The notes below the pieces were generated by a model, which saw only the letters and a list, made by a program, of their open reading frames with translations, made no database searches and had not been told where the DNA came from. Made by a program: the position numbers and the translations under genes. Shown in pieces: positions 44,468 to 53,194 of a DNA stretch of 64,000 nt (positions are counted from its first letter, which is position 1; every line of letters begins with the position of its first letter). The stretch comes from JAGVPT01 sp964642725. GTDB lineage: Bacteria; Bacteroidota; Ignavibacteria; UBA10030; UBA8401. The stretch covers positions 31,031 to 95,030 of the forward strand of contig CAZXQG010000007.1 in the NCBI GenBank assembly GCA_964642725.1, in the 5' to 3' direction.

Positions 44468-45313
44468 TTATTCCAGCCTCAGTGCATCTTTCTGTCCGAT
44501 GTAGCTGACAACATCTTCGCCGCCATCGACTCCGATCACGTTTCCGGAAATGAAATAGGCGTCGTCGTGACTTAAGAGTGCTATGGCCTTTGCCACGTCT
44601 TCAGGAGTTGTATTCCTCATTGCAGGGCTTTTTGCCGCTGCGACCTTCAACATCATCAAGGCGCCGGGTATTTTTCTAAGGGCTGCAGTGTCGGTAACGC
44701 CTGCCATAATCGCATTGCAGGTAATTCCGTGCGGTCCGAGGTCGAGAGTCAATTGACGAATGTATGATTCCAGGGCCGCTTTCGCTGCCGAGACTGCGCC
44801 GTAGTTTGGCAATTGAGAGTGCCCGCCGGAACTTGTCATCGCATAGACCCGCCCCCCTTTTTTCATCAAGCCAGCGTTGAATGCCGCTTGCGTCCAATAC
44901 ACCAGGGAATTGGCCATCACATCCATGGTCATCTCGACCTGGGCTTGGGTCATCTGTTCTTTTATATCTTTCGAAACCAAAGGGCGCAACGTCCCGAATG
45001 CAAGACTATGCATGAGAACCTTGAGATTGAATTCAGGGTTACTATGAGACTCCTTCTTCAAGCCCTCAACCACTTCTTTTCTTTTTTCCGGGTCGGAAGC
45101 ATTGACATTGAAGAACAACGATTGTACTCCTTGAGCATCAACTTCTTTTTGCACTTTCTCGGCGTTCGGCAGAGTAACCGCGCGGTCGAAATGCACGCCG
45201 CAGATGTTCATCCCATGCCGCGCAAGCTCAACAGCAGTTGCTCCCCCAAATCCGCTCGAAGCTCCAAGAATAAGAGCCCAATCGGTTTTCTTGAATCTAT
45301 GGTCACTTGCCAC
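44468..45313 (-). CDS. SDR-family reductase, enoyl-ACP reductase-like
   Basis: 281 residues from a GTG at 45313, with GAGG about 10 bases upstream; the longer frame to 45421 reads through sequence with no family support. The NAD(P) site is LILGASSGFGGATAVELA. The active-site pair is Tyr and Lys in NYGAVSAAKAALESY, spaced Y-x6-K, the spacing of FabI/FabL-type enoyl-ACP reductases rather than the Y-x3-K of ordinary SDRs. SGNVIGVDGGEDV ends the fold. It likely reduces an enoyl thioester in fatty acid synthesis, but a related reductase activity is possible. It lies downstream of glmS and ends at a terminator. Confidence 0.7.
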   Translation of the reverse strand: MASDHRFKKTDWALILGASSGFGGATAVELARHGMNICGVHFDRAVTLPNAEKVQKEVDAQGVQSLFFNVNASDPEKRKEVVEGLKKESHSNPEFNLKVLMHSLAFGTLRPLVSKDIKEQMTQAQVEMTMDVMANSLVYWTQAAFNAGLMKKGGRVYAMTSSGGHSQLPNYGAVSAAKAALESYIRQLTLDLGPHGITCNAIMAGVTDTAALRKIPGALMMLKVAAAKSPAMRNTTPEDVAKAIALLSHDDAYFISGNVIGVDGGEDVVSYIGQKDALRLE

Positions 45314-45430
45314 GTTTACGCCCTCACTGATGGTTAATAAAATATACCCGTGTATCCCGGCAGCAGTCCGGAGAAATGTAAATCTCCATCCTTCCAAAAA
45401 AAAGTTGCGTCGGCAAAACATCCCTCGTGT

Positions 45431-45461
45431 CCTTTGCGGTTATTCCTTTAACCGCCAAAGA
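45431..45461. repeat. hairpin with CGCAAAG motif between glmS and the SDR gene
   Basis: CTTTGCGGTTA pairs with TAACCGCCAAAG (one bulge). A further ACGCAAAG follows at about 45470. No T-run follows, so a terminator role is weak. It resembles the CGCAAAG-type sequence also seen near 51.5 and 59.0 kb. Confidence 0.5.
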
Positions 45462-45515
45462 CGCTGAAAACGCAAAGTCAATCGAAGCGCGTCACGATAA
45501 CATCATCATGCCCGG

Positions 45516-47348
45516 CTATTCAACCGTGACGCTCTTTGCTAAGTTCCGCGGCTGGTCGATATTACAGCCCCGTTTGACGGCGATGTAATACGCCAATAAT
45601 TGCAGCGGAATAACATTCAGTATCGGCGAAAGAAGGTCTACGGTATGAGGAACACGAATCACATGCTCGGCAAGCGATTCAATCGCCGTGTCATCCTCGT
45701 TCACGACAGCGATTATTCTTCCACGTCTCGCCTTCACTTCCTGAATGTTCGAAATGATTTTTTCGTAAGTGCTGTCTTTCGATGCAATCACGATGACCGG
45801 CATGTTTTCGTCAATCAAGGCTATAGGCCCATGCTTCATTTCCGCGGCCGGATATCCTTCAGCATGAATGTACGATATCTCCTTGAGTTTTAACGCGCCT
45901 TCCAATGCTGCCGGAAAGTTATACCCTCTTCCAAGGTAAAGAACATTGACGTTGTCTTTCAGCTCGTCCGCAATCATTTCAATTTTGCTGGTATCCTTGA
46001 GAATCGCTTCGACTTTGCCGGGAAGATCGAGGAGCGCTTGTCCAATTTTCTTCCCGTCGGCTTCGGAAAGCCCGCGCTGCCGGGCAACCATAAGCGTGAT
46101 GAGCGAGAGGACAACGAGCTGGGATGTAAACGCTTTTGTCGATGCAACACCGATTTCGGGTCCCGCGTGAATATACACACCCCCCTGGCTTTCGCGCGCG
46201 ATAGTGCTTCCAACAACGTTGCATATCCCGATCACCGCTGCACCTTTGTGCTTTGCCTCGCGTAGAGCCGCAAGCGTATCCGCTGTTTCGCCGCTCTGGC
46301 TGATCAAAAAGACAACGTCCCCTTTTTTGATAATCGGATTGCGATACCGGAACTCTGAAGCATATTCCACCTCAACCGGGATTTTTCCGTACTGTTCGAG
46401 CATATACTCGCCGACCAGTCCTGCATGCCACGACGTTCCGCAAGCGGTGATAATAATTCGCTGAGCGTTTTCCAGAATAGGCATCACATCGGCAAGTCCG
46501 CTGAGTTTCGAATTTCCCTCATCAAGCAGCACTCTCCCGCGCATTGAGTTCCGGAGAGTTTCAGGCTGTTCCATAATTTCCTTGAGCATGAAGTGCTCAA
46601 AGCCGCCTTTTTCAATTTCTTCAATATCGATCGTAACCTGATGAACCTCTTTTTCGATATCAACGTTGTCGATAGTCCTTGTTTCAAATGAACTTTTAGT
46701 AAGCACTGCGATCTCCCCATCCTCGAGATACACCACGTTGCGGGTATACTGAACAATCGCAGCAGCATCGGACGCCACAAAATGCTCGTTCGTGCCGATG
46801 CCGAGCAAGAGTGGACTCCCTTTTCGCGCGACAACAATTCTTCCCGGTTCCAACGCTGAGACTACCGCAATACCGTACGTCCCTTCCACCTGGCGCAGAG
46901 CAAGCCGGACTGCGGTCGGCAGATCGCCGCTGAAGTTCTTCATTTCCTCAATGAGGTGAACCAAAACCTCGGTGTCTGTCGCTGACACAAACTTGTGCCC
47001 CGTACTCTCAAGTTTTTTTCGGATCGAAAGGTAGTTCTCAATAATACCGTTGTGAATCAATGCGATTTCATTCTTGCAATCGGTGTGAGGATGAGCATTG
47101 ACGTCGCTCGGAACACCGTGCGTCGCCCAACGAGTATGCCCGATCCCGGCAGTGGTCTTCAAATGTAGCGGCGGAATCGACTTTTCTAAATCAGCGACCT
47201 TTCCAGCTTTTTTAAATACAAAGAGAGAATGATCGGCCAGCAAAGCAATCCCCGCGGAATCATAACCGCGGTATTCAAGACGCTTCAATCCGTCCAACAT
47301 AATTGGAACCGGATTTGCATCGCCCACGTAACCAATTATTCCACACAT
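45516..47348 (-). CDS. glmS: glutamine--fructose-6-phosphate aminotransferase (isomerising)
   Basis: 610 residues, normal length. It makes glucosamine-6-phosphate, the first step to UDP-GlcNAc for cell wall and LPS. The N-terminal glutaminase begins with C2 in MCGIIGYVG; two SIS isomerase domains follow, with ACGTSWHAGLVGEYMLE and SQSGETADTLAALREAK. The C-terminus ends NLAKSVTVE as usual. GAGGAAA lies about 8 bases before the ATG. No glmS ribozyme is seen in the leader, which is only 15 bp from the pgeF gene. Confidence 0.97.
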   Translation of the reverse strand: MCGIIGYVGDANPVPIMLDGLKRLEYRGYDSAGIALLADHSLFVFKKAGKVADLEKSIPPLHLKTTAGIGHTRWATHGVPSDVNAHPHTDCKNEIALIHNGIIENYLSIRKKLESTGHKFVSATDTEVLVHLIEEMKNFSGDLPTAVRLALRQVEGTYGIAVVSALEPGRIVVARKGSPLLLGIGTNEHFVASDAAAIVQYTRNVVYLEDGEIAVLTKSSFETRTIDNVDIEKEVHQVTIDIEEIEKGGFEHFMLKEIMEQPETLRNSMRGRVLLDEGNSKLSGLADVMPILENAQRIIITACGTSWHAGLVGEYMLEQYGKIPVEVEYASEFRYRNPIIKKGDVVFLISQSGETADTLAALREAKHKGAAVIGICNVVGSTIARESQGGVYIHAGPEIGVASTKAFTSQLVVLSLITLMVARQRGLSEADGKKIGQALLDLPGKVEAILKDTSKIEMIADELKDNVNVLYLGRGYNFPAALEGALKLKEISYIHAEGYPAAEMKHGPIALIDENMPVIVIASKDSTYEKIISNIQEVKARRGRIIAVVNEDDTAIESLAEHVIRVPHTVDLLSPILNVIPLQLLAYYIAVKRGCNIDQPRNLAKSVTVE

Positions 47349-47363
47349 ATGTTTTCCTCGAAG

Positions 47364-48101
47364 TTAACGAACAATTCCCATCACGCTCAACATCCGGCCC
47401 GACGATTCACCATCCCGCCGAAACGAATGGTACTTTTCCGATTCATGGATTGTACAGCCTTCATGCATTTCAATGTTGACGGAAGAAATGCCTTCCGCAA
47501 TAAGTTGATGCCGGTTTGCCCCTTTTAAATCGACATTCCATTTTCCGGGCTGGCCCTTCAACAAAAACTCAGCCTCAAACTTCCCTGCCACTTCTTCACC
47601 GACCTCGTAGCAACATTTTCCTGCCGCTGGACCGATAAAGGCGACAAGGTTTTGCGGTTTGCTTCCAAACTGAGAAACCATAAGAAGAATAGTATTCTTT
47701 ACGATGCCGGAACTTGTGCCCCGCCAACCGGCATGGATTCCAGCAATCGTTTTGGTGACGGGGTCGAAGAGAAAGATCGGGACACAATCGGCAACACTGA
47801 TGACGACAAAAACACCAAGTTCGTTGGTGACCAACCCGTCACAATCCTCGTATCCTCCCCACGTTTGTACGGCACGAACAGTATTCGAATGGCACTGCAT
47901 GGGAAAGGCAAGTTCGTCTAAGCCGATATGCAGAGCGCCAAAAAAAAGCCTTCGATTTTCAACGACGTTGACTTTGTCGTCTCCGACGTTGAAACTTAAA
48001 TTCATTCCTAACCCTCTTGGACTGCGCCCTCCGGCGCGAGTGCTCATCCCAAAAACTATTTGTCGGTATCGGGAAAGTGTTTCGGAGCGAATAATCTCCA
48101 T
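47364..48101 (-). CDS. pgeF: peptidoglycan editing factor PgeF / laccase-domain protein (YfiH family)
   Basis: 245 residues. The zinc-site motifs of the multicopper-like laccase-domain family are present: QCHSNTVRAV, SVADCVPIFLFDP and AGIHAGWRGTSSGIV, plus GPAAGKCCYEVGEEV. Members act as purine nucleoside phosphorylase/adenosine deaminase and prevent misincorporation of serine into peptidoglycan. It ends 15 bp before glmS, a sensible link through cell-wall precursors. A divergent or leader region separates it from pyrC. Confidence 0.92.
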   Translation of the reverse strand: MEIIRSETLSRYRQIVFGMSTRAGGRSPRGLGMNLSFNVGDDKVNVVENRRLFFGALHIGLDELAFPMQCHSNTVRAVQTWGGYEDCDGLVTNELGVFVVISVADCVPIFLFDPVTKTIAGIHAGWRGTSSGIVKNTILLMVSQFGSKPQNLVAFIGPAAGKCCYEVGEEVAGKFEAEFLLKGQPGKWNVDLKGANRHQLIAEGISSVNIEMHEGCTIHESEKYHSFRRDGESSGRMLSVMGIVR

Positions 48102-48145
48102 GTGTCAGACAGTATCGTCAAAATTGAAGTGAAAATCAAATATGC

Positions 48146-48165
48146 CGCACATAGTTGAATGTGCG
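48146..48165 (-). terminator. possible weak terminator after pyrC
   Basis: CGCACAT and ATGTGCG pair around a 6-base loop, and the minus strand continues ATTTGATTTTC. The stem is short and the T-run broken, so this is tentative. Confidence 0.35.
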
Positions 48166-48234
48166 ATATGACAATAGATTATTGGGAAACAGGTCTAACC
48201 CGGAACGATTCCAGGAGCGTTGAAAATCCCTTCA

Positions 48235-49518
48235 TCACATCAGTAGCAACCGGCCGTGGTTGAATATGCCGACCGCGCTCCCTTTCAGCACCTTGCCGTC
48301 AAAAGGCGAGTTTTTCGACTTGGATTTAAAACGGCTGACATCTGCTTTCCACTGAATATCCGGGTCGATGAAAGTAAAGTTGGCGGGATTCCCTTCACTC
48401 AGTTCAATCGTCCTTTTGATGATTCTGCGAGGATTCGTCGAGAACTTTTCTACGAGCTGGTAGAGTGTAATGATATTCGCTGCAACCAGCTCTGTAATCG
48501 CAAGGCCGATGGCCGTTTCCAATCCCACGATGCCGAATGGCGCCTGCAAATAATCAACTTCTTTCTCATCCAGCGAATGAGGAGCATGGTCGGTAGCAAT
48601 AACATCAATAGTTCCTTCCAAAAGCCCTTGTTTAATCGCTGCGACATCTTCTTTTGTTCTCAACGGCGGGTTCATTTTCGTATTCGTATCAAACGTCCGG
48701 ACAACGTCGTCGGTCAAGGTAAAATGATGTGGCGTTACTTCACACGTAATCGCTATGCCTTTCAATTTTGCTTCACGAACAAGTTTCACCGAACCGGCAG
48801 TACTCATGTGTGCCACGTGATACCGAGAGCGAGTGTATTCCGTTAAGAGGATGTCGCGAGCAATCATGATCTCTTCAGCAACCGGCGGAATTCCGGGAAG
48901 GCCTAACTCGGTAGCGACAAAACCCTCGTTCATCACACCGCCCCGGGCCAGCGAAGGTTCTTCGCAATGCTGAATGACCGGAACATCGAACATACCGGCA
49001 TATTCCAGCGCGCGGCGCATAATTTCTGCGTCGTACACCGGAGCGCCATCGTCGCTCAAACCAACGGCTCCGGCTTGAACAAGTTCTGCAATCGATGACA
49101 GCTCCTTTCCCGCTCTTCCTTTCGTGACTGCGCCGACCGGGTATACGTCAACGATTCCATTATTGACAAGCTTTCCCTGCGAGTGAACAAAGCGGACGAT
49201 CGATTCGTCATCGATGGCCGGATTTGTATTCGGCATACAGCAAACGGCCGTGAAGCCGCCATGCGCCGCAGAGAGTGTCCCTGTCTCAATTGTTTCTTTG
49301 TGCTCAAAACCGGGCTCCCTCAAATGGACATGCATGTCGACGAAGCCGGGCGCCGTAATTTTTCCTTGAAGATTAACGACTTCACAATCAGCCGGCGGTG
49401 AGATTGACGGTTTCATCGCTTCAATAATTCCGTCGACGATGACAATGTCCATGACCGTGTCTGTTTGTGTTGACGGGTTGATATACCGTCCGCCTTTCAA
49501 AAGATATTTTTTTGTCAT
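48235..49518 (-). CDS. pyrC: dihydroorotase
   Basis: 427 residues, the longer class I type. It cyclises carbamoyl-aspartate to dihydroorotate. The metal-binding start is DMHVHLREPGFEHKETIETG; CCMPNTNPAIDDE, HVAHMSTAGSVKLV and IATDHAPHSLDEK provide the other metal and substrate residues. It is third in the pyrR-pyrB-pyrC operon, 35 bp after pyrB. Confidence 0.96.
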   Translation of the reverse strand: MTKKYLLKGGRYINPSTQTDTVMDIVIVDGIIEAMKPSISPPADCEVVNLQGKITAPGFVDMHVHLREPGFEHKETIETGTLSAAHGGFTAVCCMPNTNPAIDDESIVRFVHSQGKLVNNGIVDVYPVGAVTKGRAGKELSSIAELVQAGAVGLSDDGAPVYDAEIMRRALEYAGMFDVPVIQHCEEPSLARGGVMNEGFVATELGLPGIPPVAEEIMIARDILLTEYTRSRYHVAHMSTAGSVKLVREAKLKGIAITCEVTPHHFTLTDDVVRTFDTNTKMNPPLRTKEDVAAIKQGLLEGTIDVIATDHAPHSLDEKEVDYLQAPFGIVGLETAIGLAITELVAANIITLYQLVEKFSTNPRRIIKRTIELSEGNPANFTFIDPDIQWKADVSRFKSKSKNSPFDGKVLKGSAVGIFNHGRLLLM

Positions 49519-49553
49519 GAAGGGTCCAAATTCTATGATGGAATGAACGATTG

Positions 49554-50474
49554 CTAATTTACCGTACCCAGAAGATACAGCACCGACATCCTGACGGCAA
49601 CGCCATTCAACACCTGCTCCAGAATAACAGAATGAGGACCATCTGCCACGTCGGCCGAGAGTTCCACGTCCCGATTAATCGGTCCAGGGTGCATGATGGT
49701 AATTGGATGGTCGACCCTGTCAAGCCGCTCCTTCGTCACTCCGAAGAATCGGTGATATTCTCTAAGCGAAGGGAAAAGACCTCCGGACTGCCGTTCCATC
49801 TGTACTCGAAGAACATTCAAGGCATCAACTTTCGGAAGCACGTCATCGATGCGGTGGTATACTTCAACGCCGAGCTTTTCTATTTCCTTGGGGATGAGAG
49901 TCGCGGGACCGCAAACCGAGACTTTCGCTCCCATTGTTCGCAGGCCATAGATGTTAGAACGGGCGACTCTGCTGTGGGATATATCGCCGACAATGCAGAC
50001 ACGCAGGCCATCGAGTGAGCCGAATTTTTCCTTCAGGGTATACATATCCAACAGCGCTTGAGTCGGGTGCTCATGGCAGCCATCACCGGCATTAAGCACG
50101 GCAGCTCGCACAACACGAGTTAGAAAATGCGGCGTGCCGGCTGCGTTATGCCGTATGACGACCATATCTATCTTCATCGCTTCAATATTGCGGGCCGTAT
50201 CTTTCAACGTTTCTCCTTTACTCACGCTCGACCCCGATGCTGAAAAATTCACAACGTCGGCAGAAAGCCTGCGCTCTGCCAGCTCGAAGGAAATTCGTGT
50301 TCGAGTGGAGTTTTCAAAAAAGAGATTGACGATTGTTTTGCCCTGAAGCGTCGGAACTTTTTTAATCGGCCGGTTCAAGATTTCTTTGAACGAAACAGCC
50401 GTGTCAAGAATCAGCGCGATGTCGGCTTTCGGCGCTCCGTCGAGACCAAGCAAGTGACGCGATGAGAGTCCCAT
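49554..50474 (-). CDS. pyrB: aspartate carbamoyltransferase catalytic chain
   Basis: 306 residues, normal. It joins carbamoyl phosphate and aspartate. The carbamoyl-phosphate motif is FENSTRTRISFELAERRL; HPTQALLDMYTLKEKFG and MHPGPINRDVELS are conserved. No pyrI regulatory chain follows; with PyrR and a leader terminator in front, control is probably at transcription. It starts 3 bp after the pyrR stop. Confidence 0.97.
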   Translation of the reverse strand: MGLSSRHLLGLDGAPKADIALILDTAVSFKEILNRPIKKVPTLQGKTIVNLFFENSTRTRISFELAERRLSADVVNFSASGSSVSKGETLKDTARNIEAMKIDMVVIRHNAAGTPHFLTRVVRAAVLNAGDGCHEHPTQALLDMYTLKEKFGSLDGLRVCIVGDISHSRVARSNIYGLRTMGAKVSVCGPATLIPKEIEKLGVEVYHRIDDVLPKVDALNVLRVQMERQSGGLFPSLREYHRFFGVTKERLDRVDHPITIMHPGPINRDVELSADVADGPHSVILEQVLNGVAVRMSVLYLLGTVN

Positions 50475-50477
50475 GGG

Positions 50478-51035
50478 TTATCCTTCCTCGGGTTGTGTTT
50501 TTGCCGGAAGTAAAATAACGGCATCTTCTCCGTCCGTTTCCATCATTCGAACCTGAATTTCCTCGTCCGCCGATGTCGGAACGTTTTTGCCGACAAAATC
50601 TGCCTTGATTGGAAGCTCGCGATGGCCTCTGTCCACGAGAACGGCCAGTTGGATGGATGCAGGTCTGCCGATATCCATTAATGCGTTGAGCGCGGCTCGG
50701 ACTGTCCGGCCTGTGAACAACACATCGTCAACGAGAATAATGTTTTTGCCGGCGATGTCATAGAGAATGTCAGTCGTATTCAATCGAGGCTGCGACAATC
50801 TTCCTCGAAGATCGTCCCTGTAAAGAGTAATGTCGAGCGTTCCGATAGGGACTGTGACTTTCTCCATTTCGAGAACAGCCCGGTCAATGCGGCGGGCAAG
50901 ATATTCTCCCCTCGTGCGGATCCCGACGATTCCGAGAGAATCTGCGCCGTGATTTCGTTCGACGATTTCATGGGAAAGACGGTTGACAGTCCGGCTAAAA
51001 TTCTGAGCGTCAAGAATTATGGTTCGTTCATTCAT
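50478..51035 (-). CDS. pyrR: PyrR bifunctional pyrimidine regulator/uracil phosphoribosyltransferase
   Basis: 185 residues from the ATG at 51035. The PRPP loop is ILVDDVLFTGRTVRAALNAL, and LVDRGHRELPIKADFVGKN is the PyrR-specific stretch. In Gram-positive bacteria PyrR binds pyr leader RNA and promotes termination when UMP is high; it also has weak UPRT activity. Here it heads pyrR-pyrB-pyrC, and a strong terminator hairpin lies about 30 bases upstream of its start, which fits attenuation. The longer frame to 51053 begins without a ribosome-binding site. Confidence 0.95.
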   Translation of the reverse strand: MNERTIILDAQNFSRTVNRLSHEIVERNHGADSLGIVGIRTRGEYLARRIDRAVLEMEKVTVPIGTLDITLYRDDLRGRLSQPRLNTTDILYDIAGKNIILVDDVLFTGRTVRAALNALMDIGRPASIQLAVLVDRGHRELPIKADFVGKNVPTSADEEIQVRMMETDGEDAVILLPAKTQPEEG

Positions 51036-51062
51036 AGGCACACCGGTCGGCAAAAATGGTAC

Positions 51063-51096
51063 AATAAAAAACCTCCATTCATGACTGAACGGAGGT
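51063..51096 (-). terminator. leader terminator (attenuator) ahead of pyrR
   Basis: On the minus strand ACCTCCGTTCA pairs with TGAATGGAGGT (one mismatch-like position) around a 4-base loop, followed by TTTTTATT. It lies between the promoter region and the pyrR ATG with no gene upstream that needs terminating on this strand except the distant glucan operon, which has its own terminator, so control of pyr transcription by attenuation is likely. Confidence 0.75.
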
Positions 51097-51329
51097 TGCT
51101 TCTATTACAGAATAAATCGTCACATTCATTTTTCATTTCCTTTCCTACCTCACCGGATAGAATTAAAGGACGCGTTGACTATATTGAGTATACCTTTTTT
51201 TCCCTCATAAATCAATAGCTCCAACGATAATTATAGGATAACTATTATCCTCAGATCTCATTTGAAGTAATTAGAAGTCATCTCAAAAACTCTGGATTGT
51301 ATCCTTCTGAAAGAACACGGCCAAATCAT

Positions 51330-51439
51330 TGTCATTCTGATCCCGCCGCTTTGTGGCGGGAGAAGAATCCATGACAATGACACACTTTGAATCTGCAAAG
51401 CTTCGATGTCATGGATGCTTCGCTACGCTCAGCATGACA
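51330..51439. repeat. palindromic intergenic repeat with TGTCATTCTGA ends
   Basis: The ends TGTCATTCTGA (51330-51340) and TCAGCATGACA (51429-51439) are inverted copies with one mismatch. Inside lie a CCCGCC-GCTTTGT-GGCGGG hairpin, AGAAGAATCC, and a second inverted pair ATCCATGACA / ATGTCATGGAT. The layout is that of a short non-autonomous palindromic element. Only one full copy is in the window. Confidence 0.65.
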
Positions 51440-51572
51440 TTTACGGCTGCTTTCTGCATGAAAACCATTTTTGAGATGGCTTCCAGTATGATTGACAGAG
51501 TTATACAGAGGTTCACTGAGACGCAAAGTGTATCATCGAATATCCAACACGATTCGAACGGTGAACTAAAAC

Positions 51573-51601
51573 AAAAAACTCCGGTCAAGCATTCCGGAGT
51601 T
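51573..51601 (-). terminator. rho-independent terminator after the GWxTD gene
   Basis: AACTCCGG pairs with CCGGAGTT (51577-51584 and 51594-51601), and the minus strand continues with TTTTTTG. It closes the glucan operon. Confidence 0.88.
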
Positions 51602-51629
51602 TCTTATTGCTGCCGCAGGAATCACATTC

Positions 51630-53024
51630 CTATTGAATCTTCAACTGGTTCATCCAATTTTCATCGTGCATCTCGTCCCGGTGGGTTGAATGAAGCAATA
51701 AGTAGTCCGAAAGTCCTGTTCGGTCGCCGAATACAAATTCCACTCCTCCTTGTATGGAATTGTAAGTCCAGATTTCGTACGGCTTCGTGTCAACTTCGCT
51801 CGCATGCCGCTCGACCTCGTCGGGCGGGCCGTACATGATGAAGACACGTCCCCTGTCGGTTTTCCACCCGTCTTTGAAGCCGTTTCTAAAATGATCATTG
51901 GCATAGTCCACGCGTTTGAAATATTCCGACTTCTGAATTTTGCTGGGATCCATTGCATCGTTTTCCCGCCTGTTCCAAAAATCGTACAGCACTTTGCGTT
52001 TTGCATCGATGCCTTTTACGTTATTGTATTGTGCGATCTCTGCGCGTGTAGCGATATATCGCACCTGTGCAAATTGGAGGTCGAGCTCCGCCTCATTCAT
52101 GGCAGAGTATTCGCTTGCAAGCACCGAACCCTCAGTTCCGGATGTCAGTGAATCCATCGGAAGCTGGGGGTTATATACAAAAAACTTCTTCGACGCCAGG
52201 GAGCTCGAGTTGTCAACCGAGTCTGTAATCTTAAAATTAAAAGTATAAGCGCCCGTTCTTAAAGTGTTAATTTGCACCGTCCCCACTTCAACATTCGATT
52301 CATTCGCCCGATTTTTGGTTCGTTCACGAGTTATGACTTCTTTGCCAAAAGAATTTGCAACGGTGAGCTTCGTGTAATAGTTCGGCGATCTATTCTTTAG
52401 TAGATTGTATTCCTCAAGGTAATAAAAAACCACCGGCTGCTCCGCCCCGTATATCCTTGAAGGGTTCGGTTTGACTTCGTATGTATTCTTGATAAATCGG
52501 CCGGTCGAATCCTGCCCAACCGAAATTATTGACGTACATAGTTCGACATCGCTGAGCGATATCTGTTTGTTTACAATCGGCTGAAGGTCGATTGGGACAG
52601 AAAAACTGTCCCGCTTCGACCAATCGTTGCTCCCGCCCCCGACAACATACATCCGATAAATATCTGGCTGCAGGAAGAAACCGAGCACATCAACGTAGGA
52701 GCGCGGAGTATTCAGCACCAACGTGTCGCCGGCGGAAAAAGGAATTTTCCACATCTGGCGGGCAACGACGGAATCATTCGACGAACGTTTAAAATAGACA
52801 TTTATCACAGCTTCAGTTTGGAACAAAGTATCCGATTTAATGAATTTTAATTTCGAAACATCGAATGAATAATACACTTCAACGTAGACCTTCGTTGAAT
52901 CGCCGCGAAACCGTGCAACGTCTATTCCGACTCGGAAACGCGATTCGGCGTCAGCGGTAGATATAGACAGCGGCATGAATGACTCGACGACGAAAAACAA
53001 AGCAAAGAGAATAACAAATTTCAT
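51630..53024 (-). CDS. GWxTD-domain secreted protein
   Basis: 464 residues with a signal peptide (MKFVILFALFFVVESFMPL). The C-terminal domain is GWxTD: DGWKTDRGRVFIMYGPPDEV, followed by YEIWTYNSIQGGVEFVFGD. The N-terminal part is beta-rich. GWxTD proteins are common in Bacteroidota, Ignavibacteria, Acidobacteriota and relatives, sit in the periplasm or outer membrane, and have no assigned function. Here it is the last gene of the alpha-glucan transport group, 170 bp after the MFS gene and just before a terminator, so a role linked to glucan uptake is possible but unproven. Confidence 0.88.
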   Translation of the reverse strand: MKFVILFALFFVVESFMPLSISTADAESRFRVGIDVARFRGDSTKVYVEVYYSFDVSKLKFIKSDTLFQTEAVINVYFKRSSNDSVVARQMWKIPFSAGDTLVLNTPRSYVDVLGFFLQPDIYRMYVVGGGSNDWSKRDSFSVPIDLQPIVNKQISLSDVELCTSIISVGQDSTGRFIKNTYEVKPNPSRIYGAEQPVVFYYLEEYNLLKNRSPNYYTKLTVANSFGKEVITRERTKNRANESNVEVGTVQINTLRTGAYTFNFKITDSVDNSSSLASKKFFVYNPQLPMDSLTSGTEGSVLASEYSAMNEAELDLQFAQVRYIATRAEIAQYNNVKGIDAKRKVLYDFWNRRENDAMDPSKIQKSEYFKRVDYANDHFRNGFKDGWKTDRGRVFIMYGPPDEVERHASEVDTKPYEIWTYNSIQGGVEFVFGDRTGLSDYLLLHSTHRDEMHDENWMNQLKIQ

Positions 53025-53194
53025 TGTTGACCTTTCTGTGTGCTGAGGGCAATATAAAGGAAAATCGGTTCTCTTTCAATCCACGGCTGGATTTTCTTTG
53101 AAGAACGAACAGCCACGATATTTCACGTGCAATCATTTGTTCGTTTTCTTGTTGAAGTGAGCTTTTTCCTGCAATCGCAATTTCTTCGCGCAGA

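Larger units (their letters stand above)
51036..51629. other. intergenic region between pyrR and the GWxTD gene
   Basis: About 590 bp. It holds the pyrR leader terminator (51063-51096), a palindromic repeat (51330-51439), a short GACGCAAAG element near 51518 and the terminator of the glucan operon (51573-51601). A frame open across 51353-51838 lies over these repeats and the end of the GWxTD gene and is not a gene. Confidence 0.7.

Noticed and set aside
47349..47363. Possible glmS ribozyme ahead of glmS
   Set aside because: Only 15 bp separate glmS from pgeF and no ribozyme core was recognised; the gene appears to be read through from pgeF.
48256..48846. Plus-strand frame of 196 codons
   Set aside because: Antisense shadow of pyrC, which is complete with its metal-binding motifs.
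51353..51838. Plus-strand frame of 161 codons
   Set aside because: It runs over a palindromic repeat, a terminator and the end of the GWxTD gene, with low-complexity product.
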